This document shows, in pieces, positions 1 to 8,145 of a stretch of DNA of 64,000 bases (position 1 is the stretch's first letter; every line of letters begins with the position of its first letter). A model generated the notes under the pieces. It searched no databases. It was not told where the DNA came from and worked only from the letters and a program-made list of their open reading frames with translations. A program made the translations under genes and the position numbers. Source of the DNA: Bog-756 sp963813525 (GTDB lineage: Bacteria > Actinomycetota > Acidimicrobiia > Acidimicrobiales > RAAP-2); contig CAWEZI010000005.1 in assembly GCA_963813525.1 (NCBI GenBank), positions 1,364,001 through 1,428,000 of the forward strand. Reading direction: 5' to 3'.

Positions 1-731
1 TCACCATTGACGTAGTACAGATCCACCCGTAAGAAATCCAAATCACTGGCTACACATTCGGCAGCCGACAACATTTCTGCGAGCCGATCTGGCGGCGGTA
101 CATCGTCACCTTTGGGGCATTGATATTGGGTATCGAATGGCACCCAATCTCTTGTATAAACATTTCGGCGATGAATGCCAAACCGATCCAAATCCACCTG
201 TACGATCTCCGCTCGTCCATTCATAACAAAGAACTTGTACTCCAACAACCTGCCGGTCGGTTCCAGCTGTTCCTCGACAAATAGAAGTCGACGGGCGTAC
301 GAATAGGCCCATTCACCCAGCTGCTTCGACAGCGGCTCCTCAATCCATCCAGACGTAAGCTTCTGTAGATGGTCGATGTCAGGCTCGCCGGTGCCAAAAT
401 ATACAAGTGACGATCGATGGTTCGGCTTGAGAACCCAATGATCCGGCAGTGCTATGTCGTGCAGAGTCGATATGCTGACGCCCTCCCAAAGTGTCCGCGG
501 CGTCTTAATCCCAGCCTTCGAAGCCCGGCTCTTGGTCGCAAGTTTGTCACAAGTCCATGTGAGTTCCATGCGCCGATCATTTAATATTCGCCAGTTGACT
601 TTTTCGCTGAATGTACGCGGACGATTGAAGTGTCCCCACCTGCCATGAGATCGGACGAACAGTAAGCGCCGTTTGTAACGTTGAGGCAACCGCATTTGAA
701 TGGTTCGCCCTAGCTCCGAGCGTACGCTCAT
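1..731 (-). CDS. TupA-like ATP-grasp protein, cut by the window edge
   Basis: Open minus-strand frame from an ATG at 731-729 to the window edge with no stop, giving 243 codons of the N-terminal part. Recognisable TupA-like ATP-grasp blocks appear in order: RPRTFSEKVNWRI near residue 38, CDKLATKSR near 61, LPDHWVLKPNHRSS near 94, EYKFFVMNGRAEIVQVD near 165 and DLDFLRVDLYYVNG at the cut end. Members of this family lie in capsule and teichuronopeptide clusters and probably ligate an amino acid or similar group to a surface polymer; the substrate here is unknown. The gene is divergent from the glycosyltransferase at 1260, which fits a polysaccharide locus. Codon use is more AT-rich than in the 32-64 kb part. 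The C-terminus lies outside the window. Confidence 0.85.
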   Translation of the reverse strand, partial: MSVRSELGRTIQMRLPQRYKRRLLFVRSHGRWGHFNRPRTFSEKVNWRILNDRRMELTWTCDKLATKSRASKAGIKTPRTLWEGVSISTLHDIALPDHWVLKPNHRSSLVYFGTGEPDIDHLQKLTSGWIEEPLSKQLGEWAYSYARRLLFVEEQLEPTGRLLEYKFFVMNGRAEIVQVDLDRFGIHRRNVYTRDWVPFDTQYQCPKGDDVPPPDRLAEMLSAAECVASDLDFLRVDLYYVNG

Positions 732-1259
732 AGGTATGGATTTGCCATCAAGACGCACACCATCCGCGCATGTTCGTACAAAAAGTCTGACGCCGAAGTC
801 ATGCTATAACTCGTAGAATAACAAATGTCGACTTCGCCCGTCTTGGTCCGGCCAACTTTGCACAACAATTCAGCGTCCGGAAAAACGGGGCTTACGGGCA
901 GCGCGAATCTTCGTATCGAATAGGCGCATATGCTGGTGGTTCCTGTGCCGTCCGCCACTGTGATAACGATGCGAATAACGAATGTGCGACGCTGTTGTCG
1001 TGCGATTCACCGATCCTCCACATTTATGACAGAAAGGTAACCCAATATCTCAGATGAGAGCCAACCCACTTCGTTAGATTAGATTGGTACTCGATCTCAA
1101 GCAGTATTTCGCCCTCGGAATGAAAAGTTACTTCATCCGAAGGAATGCATCATTCTCGCCAGCGGTGCCGTGGGCGACAGATTGTGCCACGCAAGGTCCT
1201 ACAGGATCAACCAAGAACCCGGTCGGCCAACTTGGCTTGGGCTAGACAGAGGCTGCCAC
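732..1259. other. Intergenic region between divergent genes
   Basis: About 530 AT-richer bases between the divergent ATP-grasp and GT4 genes. Short open frames here (for example minus-strand 728-958) show no family signature and overlap the expected promoter area. I see no convincing gene. Confidence 0.5.
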
Positions 1260-2501
1260 ATGAGAGTATTAGAGCTCACCGAACTGTATCCTCCGGACAT
1301 CGGAGGCACGCAGCGTCACGTAGCGCGGCAAGCTGAAGAACTTGCGAAGCGCGGACACGAAGTCATTGTCGTTACCCATGCAATCAGCGGATGTCCAGAG
1401 TTTGAGGTGACGCCTGAGGGAATTACAGTCCTTCGCACCGAAGCGCCCTGGCTTAGTCGACTGCCAGGTATATATCAAAACCCTCGCCAAAGGTTCTCAT
1501 CGACGTTGCCGGAGTCGAACGATATCGTCACTATCCGCAATATAATACGGCAGCGACGTCCCGACGTAGTTCTAGCTCATAACTGGATCATCTATAGTTA
1601 TCTAGCGATCAAAACAAAGGACGACCCACCAGTCTTATGGATCTTGCACGATTATGGAGCTACTTGCCACAAACGTAATGTTCTTTATGAACCGAAAGCA
1701 CCTGGAAGAGGTGGCAGTTGTCCGGGCCCCCGCCTTGATCGGTGCATTCCTTGCGGTAGTAAACAATACGGGTGGACAAAATCTGCGGCAATTGCCACCG
1801 GACTCCAAATAAGTCGCCGGCTCTTCAATTCCAAAATCGACCAAGTGATAGCTATTTCTTCTGCCGTAGAAGATGTCTCTCAAAGTGCGTTTAAACAGCG
1901 CATTCGGGTTGTGCCATCGTTTTTGGCAGAGGGACTGCGGGAGGTGGCATTTAGTCAAGAACGACCGGACTTTTGTCCCGAAGATGACTATCTTCTTTAT
2001 GTTGGCTCGTTGGACAAACACAAGGGAGTTGATGTTCTGCTCAAGGCCCACCAGAAGCTTGAGCATAAAATTCCGTTGGTTATAATTGGGACAGCCCGTC
2101 CTGGTCATCCGCCATCGTTTGAAGATGGTGTCAAAGTTGTTCTTAATGTAGAGCACGATCAGGTGATGGGCGCTTGGGCGCATTGCACGCTAGGCGTCGT
2201 ACCATCGATTTGGGAGGAACCTTGGGGTCAGGTCGCCGCTGAGGCGGCAACCGTGGGGAAGGCGGTCGTTGCCAGCCGTGTAGGAGGCCTGAAGGACATT
2301 GTGGTTGACGGTGAAACAGGTGTACTCGTCCCTCCCAACGATCCGACTGCATTGCAAGTAGCCATCGATAGGCTACTTAGTCTGCCCGAACTTAGAGATC
2401 AGCTAGGCAGGAATGCGATCGCCCACGTACAGCCATATACCGTTTCCGTCGTAACTGACCAGATTGAAGAGGCGATGGCCGCCGCCCTTTCGTCGACATG
2501 A
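1260..2501 (+). CDS. GT4-family glycosyltransferase
   Basis: A 413-residue retaining glycosyltransferase of the GT-B fold, expected to transfer a nucleotide-activated sugar to a lipid-linked glycan in the cytoplasm. The ATG at 1260 is chosen because the protein then begins directly with the first Rossmann strand, MRVLELTELYPPDIGGTQRHV, and the purine-rich AGAGG lies just upstream; the frame extends upstream to 1170 but those residues look non-coding. The C-terminal GT4 block is clear: DYLLYVGSLDKHKGVDVLL, then IWEEPWGQVAAEAATVGKAV with the E-x7-E type motif and SRVGGLKDIV after it. A cysteine-rich insertion (SCPGPRLDRCIPCG) after HDYGATCHKRN occurs in a subset of GT4 enzymes. The sugar cannot be told from sequence. 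Confidence 0.88.
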   Translation: MRVLELTELYPPDIGGTQRHVARQAEELAKRGHEVIVVTHAISGCPEFEVTPEGITVLRTEAPWLSRLPGIYQNPRQRFSSTLPESNDIVTIRNIIRQRRPDVVLAHNWIIYSYLAIKTKDDPPVLWILHDYGATCHKRNVLYEPKAPGRGGSCPGPRLDRCIPCGSKQYGWTKSAAIATGLQISRRLFNSKIDQVIAISSAVEDVSQSAFKQRIRVVPSFLAEGLREVAFSQERPDFCPEDDYLLYVGSLDKHKGVDVLLKAHQKLEHKIPLVIIGTARPGHPPSFEDGVKVVLNVEHDQVMGAWAHCTLGVVPSIWEEPWGQVAAEAATVGKAVVASRVGGLKDIVVDGETGVLVPPNDPTALQVAIDRLLSLPELRDQLGRNAIAHVQPYTVSVVTDQIEEAMAAALSST

Positions 2502-2576
2502 CTACGTACTAAACCGACGTCTCGGAAATGAGCGTGGTCTGATTGATGGGCCCGGCACCTGCCGCTCGGTCGCCGT

Positions 2577-2649
2577 CTAGGCCTTCCGGTCCACGGGATG
2601 AGGTTGCACATCCACCATGAGGTGGGGTCCGGCGATGGACTCTTTGGTT
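2577..2649 (+). repeat. Left end of the IS481-family element
   Basis: Starts CTAG, then GCCTTCCGGTCC, and includes the inner repeat GATGGACTCTTTGGTT at 2634-2649, a perfect inverted match of 3671-3686. From 2640 the sequence also folds as a 9-base-pair hairpin (2640-2648 with 2653-2661, loop TCCT) placed immediately before the transposase ribosome binding site at 2664-2669. Such a hairpin could block translation on transcripts that read in from outside. Confidence 0.75.
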
Positions 2650-2678
2650 CCTACCAAAGAGACAAGGAGCCCACCACC

Positions 2679-3665
2679 GTGACCCCAGCAGAGATCATCT
2701 ACCAACGGCGCATCGCCGTGTTGGAGCGTGCCCAGCGAACCGGGAATGTGGCCGAGACCTGCCGGGTCTTCGGCATCTCCCGGACCCGGTACTACCAGCG
2801 GAAGAACCTGGCCGACCGCTACGGCCTCGAGGCCCTGGTGCCGAAGGCCCGTCGGGCCCCGCAGATGCCCGAGGCCACCCCCACCCACGTGGTCCAGGCC
2901 CTTTTGACACTGGCCGTGGTCGAGCCCACCATCGGCTGTCGCCAGTACGCCGACCGCCTCTCGGACCAGGGCTTCGCCATGGCCAAGTCCACGGTGCAAA
3001 AGCACCTGGTGGCCCACGGCCTGGGACGACGGTCCCAGCGCCTGGCCCGGGCGGCGGTGATCACGGCGGCCACCACCGGTCTTTCGACCGAGGCGGCCTG
3101 GGATGACTGGCTGTTCGGGTTCTGCCTGGCCACCGGGGGACCAGGTGAGCTGGTCTGCCTGGACAGCTTCTACATCGGGAAGCTGAAAGGGGTGGGCAAG
3201 GTGTACCAGCTCAGCGCCATCGACGTCTTCACCCGGTGGGCCATCGTCATGATCGTGATCGGACCGGTCGACCACACCCACTCCATCCGCTTCATCGACC
3301 ACATTCTGCGGGCCTACCGGCGTCACGGGGTGAAGGTCAGAGCCGTGCTCACCGACAATGGTCCTGAATATGTGGACGGACAATTCCGGGCCCACCTGGT
3401 GGCCAAGCAGCTCGGACACCAGCGGATACCTCCCCGGTCGCCCAACCACAACGCCGTCTGCGAGCGTTTCCACCAGACCATCCTCCAGGAGTGCTGGCGT
3501 CCCGCCTTCCACCGCCGCCACTTCACCTCGACCCGACAGCTCCAAGCGGAAGCTGACTCGTGGCTCACCACCTACCACCGCCGCCGGCGCAACCACGGCG
3601 ACTACATGCGAGGCAGAACGCCTCACGAGGTCCTCGACAAGCACCGGAGGAACAAGGCAGCATGA
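2679..3665 (+). CDS. IS481-family transposase
   Basis: A 328-residue DDE transposase. I choose GTG at 2679 because AAGGAG sits at 2664-2669, nine bases upstream; the frame extends back to 2598, but that would start inside the terminal repeat. The N-terminus carries a helix-turn-helix (AETCRVFGISRTRYYQRK). The rve integrase core follows with catalytic acids in LVCLDSFYIG, VLTDNGPEY and NAVCERFHQTILQECW. The C-terminal YHRRRRNHGDYMRGRTPHEVL is typical of the family. The frame is unbroken with all catalytic residues present, so it may still be active. It is the only gene of the element. Confidence 0.93.
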   Translation: MTPAEIIYQRRIAVLERAQRTGNVAETCRVFGISRTRYYQRKNLADRYGLEALVPKARRAPQMPEATPTHVVQALLTLAVVEPTIGCRQYADRLSDQGFAMAKSTVQKHLVAHGLGRRSQRLARAAVITAATTGLSTEAAWDDWLFGFCLATGGPGELVCLDSFYIGKLKGVGKVYQLSAIDVFTRWAIVMIVIGPVDHTHSIRFIDHILRAYRRHGVKVRAVLTDNGPEYVDGQFRAHLVAKQLGHQRIPPRSPNHNAVCERFHQTILQECWRPAFHRRHFTSTRQLQAEADSWLTTYHRRRRNHGDYMRGRTPHEVLDKHRRNKAA

Positions 3666-3670
3666 CCATC

Positions 3671-3718
3671 AACCAAAGAGTCCATCTGTCACCTCAACCC
3701 TCGGTCCGGAAGGTCTAG
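3671..3718 (-). repeat. Right end of the IS481-family element
   Basis: AACCAAAGAGTCCATC at 3671-3686 is the exact inverse of 2634-2649. The outer end reads GGTCCGGAAGGT followed by CTAG at 3715-3718, an imperfect inverse of the left end. The two inverted pairs are spaced differently on the two sides, so which pair the transposase cuts is not settled by sequence alone. Confidence 0.7.
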
Positions 3719-3944
3719 TGGAGGCCGTTTTGACCGCGCTACTGGCCCAGGCCGTTCAGGGCTTGGTTATTCAGTTGCAGGGCAGCTATCGGAGATCCCG
3801 AGGTCTTGGGCAGGGACGGATTTCGGCCTGGGTTAGTGTGTGCCTCTTTCTTGGCTCGACTCCGAAACTCCGGCGGATGGGGACGTAGCATCTGGATTTC
3901 GACTCGCGAAGAACGCTGACTCCCGGCGGTAGGTATCCGTCAAA

Positions 3945-4115
3945 TTGGGAAAACAACTCAGAGTCAGTCATCGGTGCGCGTGGAAGGTCAATCGTCGAAC
4001 GTCGGTCGGCGTGAACGAAGGCGAATGAACACCGCCACGTCCTTCAGCCGACTGTGCGACGAATGCTACGGAACGGCGGCTGAATGCACCCACAGAGGGA
4101 GCGGGCGCAAAATGC
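3945..4115 (+). pseudogene. Decayed paralogue of the small zinc-ribbon gene at 31987
   Basis: Read on the plus strand this stretch aligns with the gene at 31987-32229. The intact protein has VCHRCGWKG...VGRRQRRRLNT...GRLCDNC; here one finds SHRCAWK in one frame (tgc at 3975), a single-base loss, then VGRRERRRMNT and SRLCDECY in the next frame. The first cysteine of the CxxC pair is replaced by serine and the C-terminal part diverges after 4070. The second CxxC (CDEC, 4055-4066) and the basic block between are conserved. It lies just right of the IS481-family element. I infer an old duplicate or an acquired relative that has lost function; a reading of 3974-4219 as a real 81-residue protein is less likely because it misses the first CxxC. 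Confidence 0.65.
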
Positions 4116-4230
4116 AGGCGTACGCTAGTTCGACATCACTCCATCTCTGGGTCGTCGTAGCCCTCCAGTTCTGGTTCGACGACCACGCTCATTTGGTAAA
4201 GCCCTGGCAACCCGGTTAGGGATGGGCCAA

Positions 4231-5148
4231 TCATCGAGTGTGGCCTAAAGGGGCGCCGACGTCGTCGAAAGGGAATGGCCGCAGGGCGACGCCGAGATCG
4301 TCGAGCACGGCCAAGTTCGGCACGTTGGGCGCAGGCCGAACCAGCCCGAGGAGTGAGTCGGCTCGTACCGGCAGTTTCAGCGCTATGAGCTCAGCGGCCC
4401 GCAGTGCTCCGTAGACCGCCATGGGCGGAGTGGGGATAAAGCGGGGCCGGGGATTACCAGCACTGGCGGCGAAAACCGACAAGAGATCCGTGAACAGGAT
4501 CGGCTCGGGGCAGGCAATGTCCACAGGGTGTGTCGGCGATCGCTCGGCACGGGCCAGAGCGACCAGGGCGCCGGCGAAGTCGTCCTCACGCACGGCGAAC
4601 TGGTAAGCCCGGGGTCCAAAATCTGGGAGCACCGGCAGCGCGGCAAAGCGGTGCAGCATCCCAGCCATCCCGCCCAACCCAGTCCCGTATACCAAGCCTG
4701 GTCGGACGACGCACATGCCGCGACTCAGTGCAGCGAGTTCTGTAGCGAGCTTGGCACGGCCGTACAGTTGACGCGTCCCCCGATACGCTGACATCGACGA
4801 CAGAGCGATAGTCCGCTGCACGCCGCTGGAAACAGCTTGGTCGAAAAGCGCCACTGCGCCGAAGACGTTCGTCTCCCAGATGGCGGCCCGCCTGGTCAGC
4901 CTCATGTCGTATGCGCAGTGGACGAGTACGTCGACTCCTTCCAACAAGTCGGACGCTGGGACCGAGTTGAGGTCGAAGGAACAGTCGCTACTCCCTGGCA
5001 CCGGCCTCCTCACCAGACGTCTGACGGCGAAGCCGGCCGATCGAAAAGCTGTTAGGAGGAGCGACCCCAAATAGCCGCTGGCGCCAGTGATGGCGACGAC
5101 CGGCTGGCCCGTCGATGCAGAAAGACTTGCGGAATCGGCGGCTGTCAT
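4231..5148 (-). CDS. NAD-dependent epimerase/dehydratase (extended SDR)
   Basis: 305 residues. The Rossmann nucleotide-binding motif is seen as VAITGASGYLGSLLL near residue 18, followed by the VLVHCAYD strand. The usual YxxxK catalytic pair appears as YGRAK (near residue 128), after SSMSAYRGTRQ. The family acts on nucleotide sugars, sterols or aldehydes; the substrate is not evident here. Its ATG overlaps the stop of the upstream GMC oxidoreductase by four bases (ATGA at 5145-5148), so the two are translationally coupled and likely act in one pathway. Location inside a glycan island suggests a sugar substrate, but pairing with a GMC enzyme would equally fit lipid or alcohol oxidation. Confidence 0.85.
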   Translation of the reverse strand: MTAADSASLSASTGQPVVAITGASGYLGSLLLTAFRSAGFAVRRLVRRPVPGSSDCSFDLNSVPASDLLEGVDVLVHCAYDMRLTRRAAIWETNVFGAVALFDQAVSSGVQRTIALSSMSAYRGTRQLYGRAKLATELAALSRGMCVVRPGLVYGTGLGGMAGMLHRFAALPVLPDFGPRAYQFAVREDDFAGALVALARAERSPTHPVDIACPEPILFTDLLSVFAASAGNPRPRFIPTPPMAVYGALRAAELIALKLPVRADSLLGLVRPAPNVPNLAVLDDLGVALRPFPFDDVGAPLGHTR

Positions 5149-6740
5149 CCGGGGCGCCCGAGCGCTTCGCTAGTGATGCGGTGGGCATTGGCCATGATCG
5201 TCAGCGTGAAGGTGGTGGCGGGGACATTGGGGAAGACGGACGCGTCAACTAGATGGATGTTGTCCCATGCCTTGAGGCGTCCCCGCCGGTCAGTGGTGGT
5301 CGCCGTTCGTGTCGGGCCATGCGGAAAGCTACCGCCTGTGTGATAGCTCATGGCTGCGGCGGAGATAGAAATCATCGGCACCACCGGCCAAAAGTCCAAC
5401 GCTGGGGCGACCTTCACCATAGAGCGCACAAGACCCTGCAACATGGGTGGCCATCCGTCACTTGATTCGCGTTCGATCTCCAGACCAGGTAGCTCCTCGT
5501 CATTTCCGAGTGGTCGGCGAGCGACGATCTTCACCCTTGGTGACCCCCAGCTCGGCACGTAGCCCAGGCCTACCGAGATCCGACGGAGCAGTGCTACCAG
5601 CGCGGGCTCGGCATTCGGCCCTCGCAGGGCACCCGGCAAAGGGACGAGGAATGCCGGGTTGTAGTCGTAGAAGTGGACCTGGCAGAGATCGACACCCTCG
5701 CCCGTGAAGTCGTACAGGAGATTGAATTGGTTGAGGGTGAAGTTTCGTGCAAGGCGGGGATCGGGTACGGGCCGCATCGAGATGAGGGGCATCACGAACT
5801 GAACCGACTCCTGCAGATAAACGGTTTGATCGAAGGCACGGAGAGAGCCGACGACCAGCCGAGTGGTACCGATCCCCCCGCAGGCCACGAAGATCCGGTC
5901 GGCAGCAATGCGCTCCAGTTGGCCTGTGCTCATGTCCCGGACCACTGCCGACGGAGTTCCGTTGGTCTCTTCGACGCGAATGGCGAGCATATTGGGCCGG
6001 TACGCGATCCGTTCTTCGGAGCGGAGGCGATCGAAGGTTTGGGAGCTCGAGTAGATGAGCTCATGCGGACAGCCAGTCATGCAGAGTCCACAGCGAGTGC
6101 ATTCGTCGGATCGGAAGGCGAGTCGCGCCCGCCCCATGGTGATGCCATGCGACCGAATTAGGGCCCGTCGTTTCTGGTAGCGACCCAACACTCGTTCGGT
6201 CCTGCGGGCCATTGGTGGCAACCGTCTGGCCGTCACCATCAGAGGGAAGAGCTCGGAGACGTCGTCCTCATCGCCGGCCAGCGTCATCTCATTCAGGGCG
6301 ATGCGGTAGTGGGGCTCCATCTCGGTCAGTGTGACGGGCCACCGTTCGAACGTCCCCTTCGAGAACGGCATGATTTGGGCGCCCCAGACGTTCGAGAACC
6401 CTCCGTAGGCCCCAGACACCACCGCTGGGTTGGCTGAACCCACCGCCTCAATTCCTTCCAACTGGCCCACGTCACGAAAGGGGAAGTCGGAGCCGTAAGC
6501 TCGCTTCTGCGGAAGTACCCAGCGCCGGGTTGGGACCGGTTGTTGGCTAATACGCTCAATGTCGGATCGGGACCACGACACCTCTTCGGTGGATGCCAGA
6601 CGGCTGCGCGTCGCCCGAAGCTCCGGCTCGAGCCGGCCACCCACATCGATCACAGTGACCTGCTGCCTGGGATCTGCCGCCAGGGCCAAGGCCGCACCTG
6701 CCGCCCCAGGACCCGAACCAATGATCAGTGCTGTTGGCAT
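5145..6740 (-). CDS. GMC-type FAD oxidoreductase with a ferredoxin-like cysteine cluster
   Basis: 531 residues. The N-terminal FAD-binding motif is IIGSGPGAAGAALAL (residues 6-20). At residues 214-225 sits CTRCGLCMTGCP, the spacing of a 4Fe-4S ferredoxin site, which typical GMC alcohol or glucose oxidases do not have. The C-terminal GMC block ends in HTGGSFPHG and later NIHLVDASVFPNVPATTFTLT. The start at 6740 is supported by GAGGAGGAG about a dozen bases upstream. The likely role is oxidation of an alcohol or sugar with electrons passing through flavin and perhaps an iron-sulphur cluster. It is the first gene of a two-gene operon with the overlapping SDR. Confidence 0.87.
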   Translation of the reverse strand: MPTALIIGSGPGAAGAALALAADPRQQVTVIDVGGRLEPELRATRSRLASTEEVSWSRSDIERISQQPVPTRRWVLPQKRAYGSDFPFRDVGQLEGIEAVGSANPAVVSGAYGGFSNVWGAQIMPFSKGTFERWPVTLTEMEPHYRIALNEMTLAGDEDDVSELFPLMVTARRLPPMARRTERVLGRYQKRRALIRSHGITMGRARLAFRSDECTRCGLCMTGCPHELIYSSSQTFDRLRSEERIAYRPNMLAIRVEETNGTPSAVVRDMSTGQLERIAADRIFVACGGIGTTRLVVGSLRAFDQTVYLQESVQFVMPLISMRPVPDPRLARNFTLNQFNLLYDFTGEGVDLCQVHFYDYNPAFLVPLPGALRGPNAEPALVALLRRISVGLGYVPSWGSPRVKIVARRPLGNDEELPGLEIERESSDGWPPMLQGLVRSMVKVAPALDFWPVVPMISISAAAMSYHTGGSFPHGPTRTATTTDRRGRLKAWDNIHLVDASVFPNVPATTFTLTIMANAHRITSEALGRPG

Positions 6741-7199
6741 TGCCGTTGGTACTCCTCCTCAATGTAGAGTTTGGCGCTCCCGGCGCCGACGCTACTTGTA
6801 GTCGGGGCTGGGCACATCACGCTGCTCGGAGATATGGACCCCGATCCCGGTGATCCGACGATTGCGTCACCGCGATCCCACTCCCCTGACATCGGGCTTC
6901 ATAGGCCAGAGATAATAACGACCGGGCAAACAGCCCGGGTCAGAGGAAAGCACCTGGACCAGGTGGCAGACCTCAACGAGATGTAGGTCAAATCGCCTAT
7001 GTGGCGTAGTAGCTGTAACGAGAAGCTCGACGACTCGACATTGTCGGCATCGAGCTGCATTCCGACGGGAGAGTCATATGCTGTAGCCATTCTCGGCGTC
7101 GTAGTAGAGGCGTTGTCACTCTAACGGTGTTCAATGCCTTCGGACGGAAGACCCCCTGCGCAGTCAGACTCTGTGAGCTCCTGGTGGACTTGCCCGAAT
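6741..7199. other. Non-coding stretch upstream of the GMC operon
   Basis: About 460 bases. The first ~60 hold the leader of the GMC operon. The remainder shows only short frames without any family signature. No RNA gene recognised. Confidence 0.45.
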
Positions 7200-7700
7200 G
7201 AACGTCACGGCGTGGTGGACTTAGGCGAGCTACTCCGAGTCCACGTCGGGACGCGGGTCGCACGCACGGACGTTAAACGGTGCAGGCGATCGACGGCGCT
7301 TCGTTAATCCCACCAGCCTGGTCTGGTACAAGCGCCGTTGGTCGTGCCCGAGGAGTCCTTCCGACGGATGGTTGGGCCGAGCAGAATCTCCGCGTCGGGC
7401 AGGCTGCATGGCCATGACCGATCGGGCCGGTAGGTGCGTCACGGAACAGATCTGTCATTACGCAGAAGCGTGAACGAGGTGGCCATCGTCGAACTGGGGT
7501 GCGGCTGCCACACGGCGAATGACGCGATCATCTCCTATGGACCGGCCCTGGTCGACGACGATCCGGGCCGCTTCGGGATGGTCGAGTTCCTCCTACTTGC
7601 CAAGGTCTTCATGGTCCGGATCGGTCCCTTCCGCCGTCAGGAGTTCTCCACTCAGATCGTCCCAGCGCTGCTGCGGCCGGGAGCACATTCGACGAAAGTC
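7200..7700 (+). pseudogene. Decayed ISL3-family transposase (first remnant)
   Basis: Conserved ISL3 blocks are spread over different plus-strand frames. Near 7305-7345 one reads FVNPTSLVWYKRRWSCP, the end of the zinc-finger region; then MTDRAGRCVTEQICHYAEA, and from 7470 in another frame SVNEVAIVELGCGCHTAND, AIISYGPALVDDDPGRFG and FMVRIGPFRRQEFSTQIV. These match the order expected for an ISL3 transposase N-terminal half. Stops and frameshifts break it, and the catalytic C-terminal half is missing after about 7660. It is a different, more diverged lineage than the ISL3 copy that starts at 8018. Confidence 0.7.
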
Positions 7701-7811
7701 GCTGGCCATCTCCTCGAACGGGTGAAGCCTTCTTTCGGGTTACTGGGGCTTGCTCACCATAATCACACCACGCTGACATCCGAAGTGCCGCCATAGGTTC
7801 GATGCGAGGTC

Positions 7812-7853
7812 GAGTTACTAAACGGAAAGAATGAGTTACTAAGCCGAAACAAT
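7812..7853 (+). repeat. Two 21-base tandem units, 18 of 21 identical
   Basis: GAGTTACTAA begins each unit (7812 and 7833) and only three positions differ across 21 bases. The spacing equals two helical turns. It sits between the decayed ISL3 remnant and the next ISL3 element. It could be a remnant of a transposon end or a protein-binding pair; sequence alone cannot say. Confidence 0.6.
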
Positions 7854-8017
7854 TGGGTGACCAACGTTGAACTTTGCCACGGCGACGCAGGACTGCATCG
7901 TCAGCTTCCACGACTGAATTTGACGACACAGCTCAATCGACACCTCACGCCCAACGAGTCGAAGCACTATCATGTGACGACAATCCACCGAGAGCACCCA
8001 TCACCGCAGGCCAGTAG

Positions 8018-8032
8018 ACTGGCTCTTCGCGT
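8018..8032 (+). repeat. Left inverted repeat of the ISL3 element
   Basis: GACTGGCTCTTCGCG; matches the inverse of 9424-9438 except one base. Confidence 0.75.
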
Positions 8033-8145
8033 CTAGCCGTGGTGCGGCGTCCGTCCGGTGATCCACCCATAGGCATCCACCAGTAGGGCCCTGTGGCCCC
8101 CGATTCTTGCGGTTACCAAGCCAGCGAGAACGGAGGACACAGGGC

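Larger units (their letters stand above)
2577..3718 (+). mobile_element. IS481-family insertion sequence, apparently intact
   Basis: A 1,142-base element around one intact transposase gene. Outer ends are imperfect inverted repeats (GCCTTCCGGTCC at left against ACCTTCCGGACC read from the right), each preceded by CTAG, which could be a 4-base target duplication. A second, perfect 16-base inverted pair lies inside (2634-2649 and 3671-3686). Base composition is high-GC, unlike the AT-richer glycan genes to its left, so the element probably entered the island from the chromosome or a related genome. Confidence 0.8.

Noticed and set aside
728..958. 76-codon minus-strand frame upstream of the ATP-grasp gene
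   Set aside because: Covers the promoter area of the ATP-grasp gene, no domain, and overlaps that gene's start in another frame.
2577..2580. CTAG at both ends of the IS481-family element as a proven target duplication
   Set aside because: CTAG is palindromic and could equally be part of the inverted repeats, so the duplication is not established.
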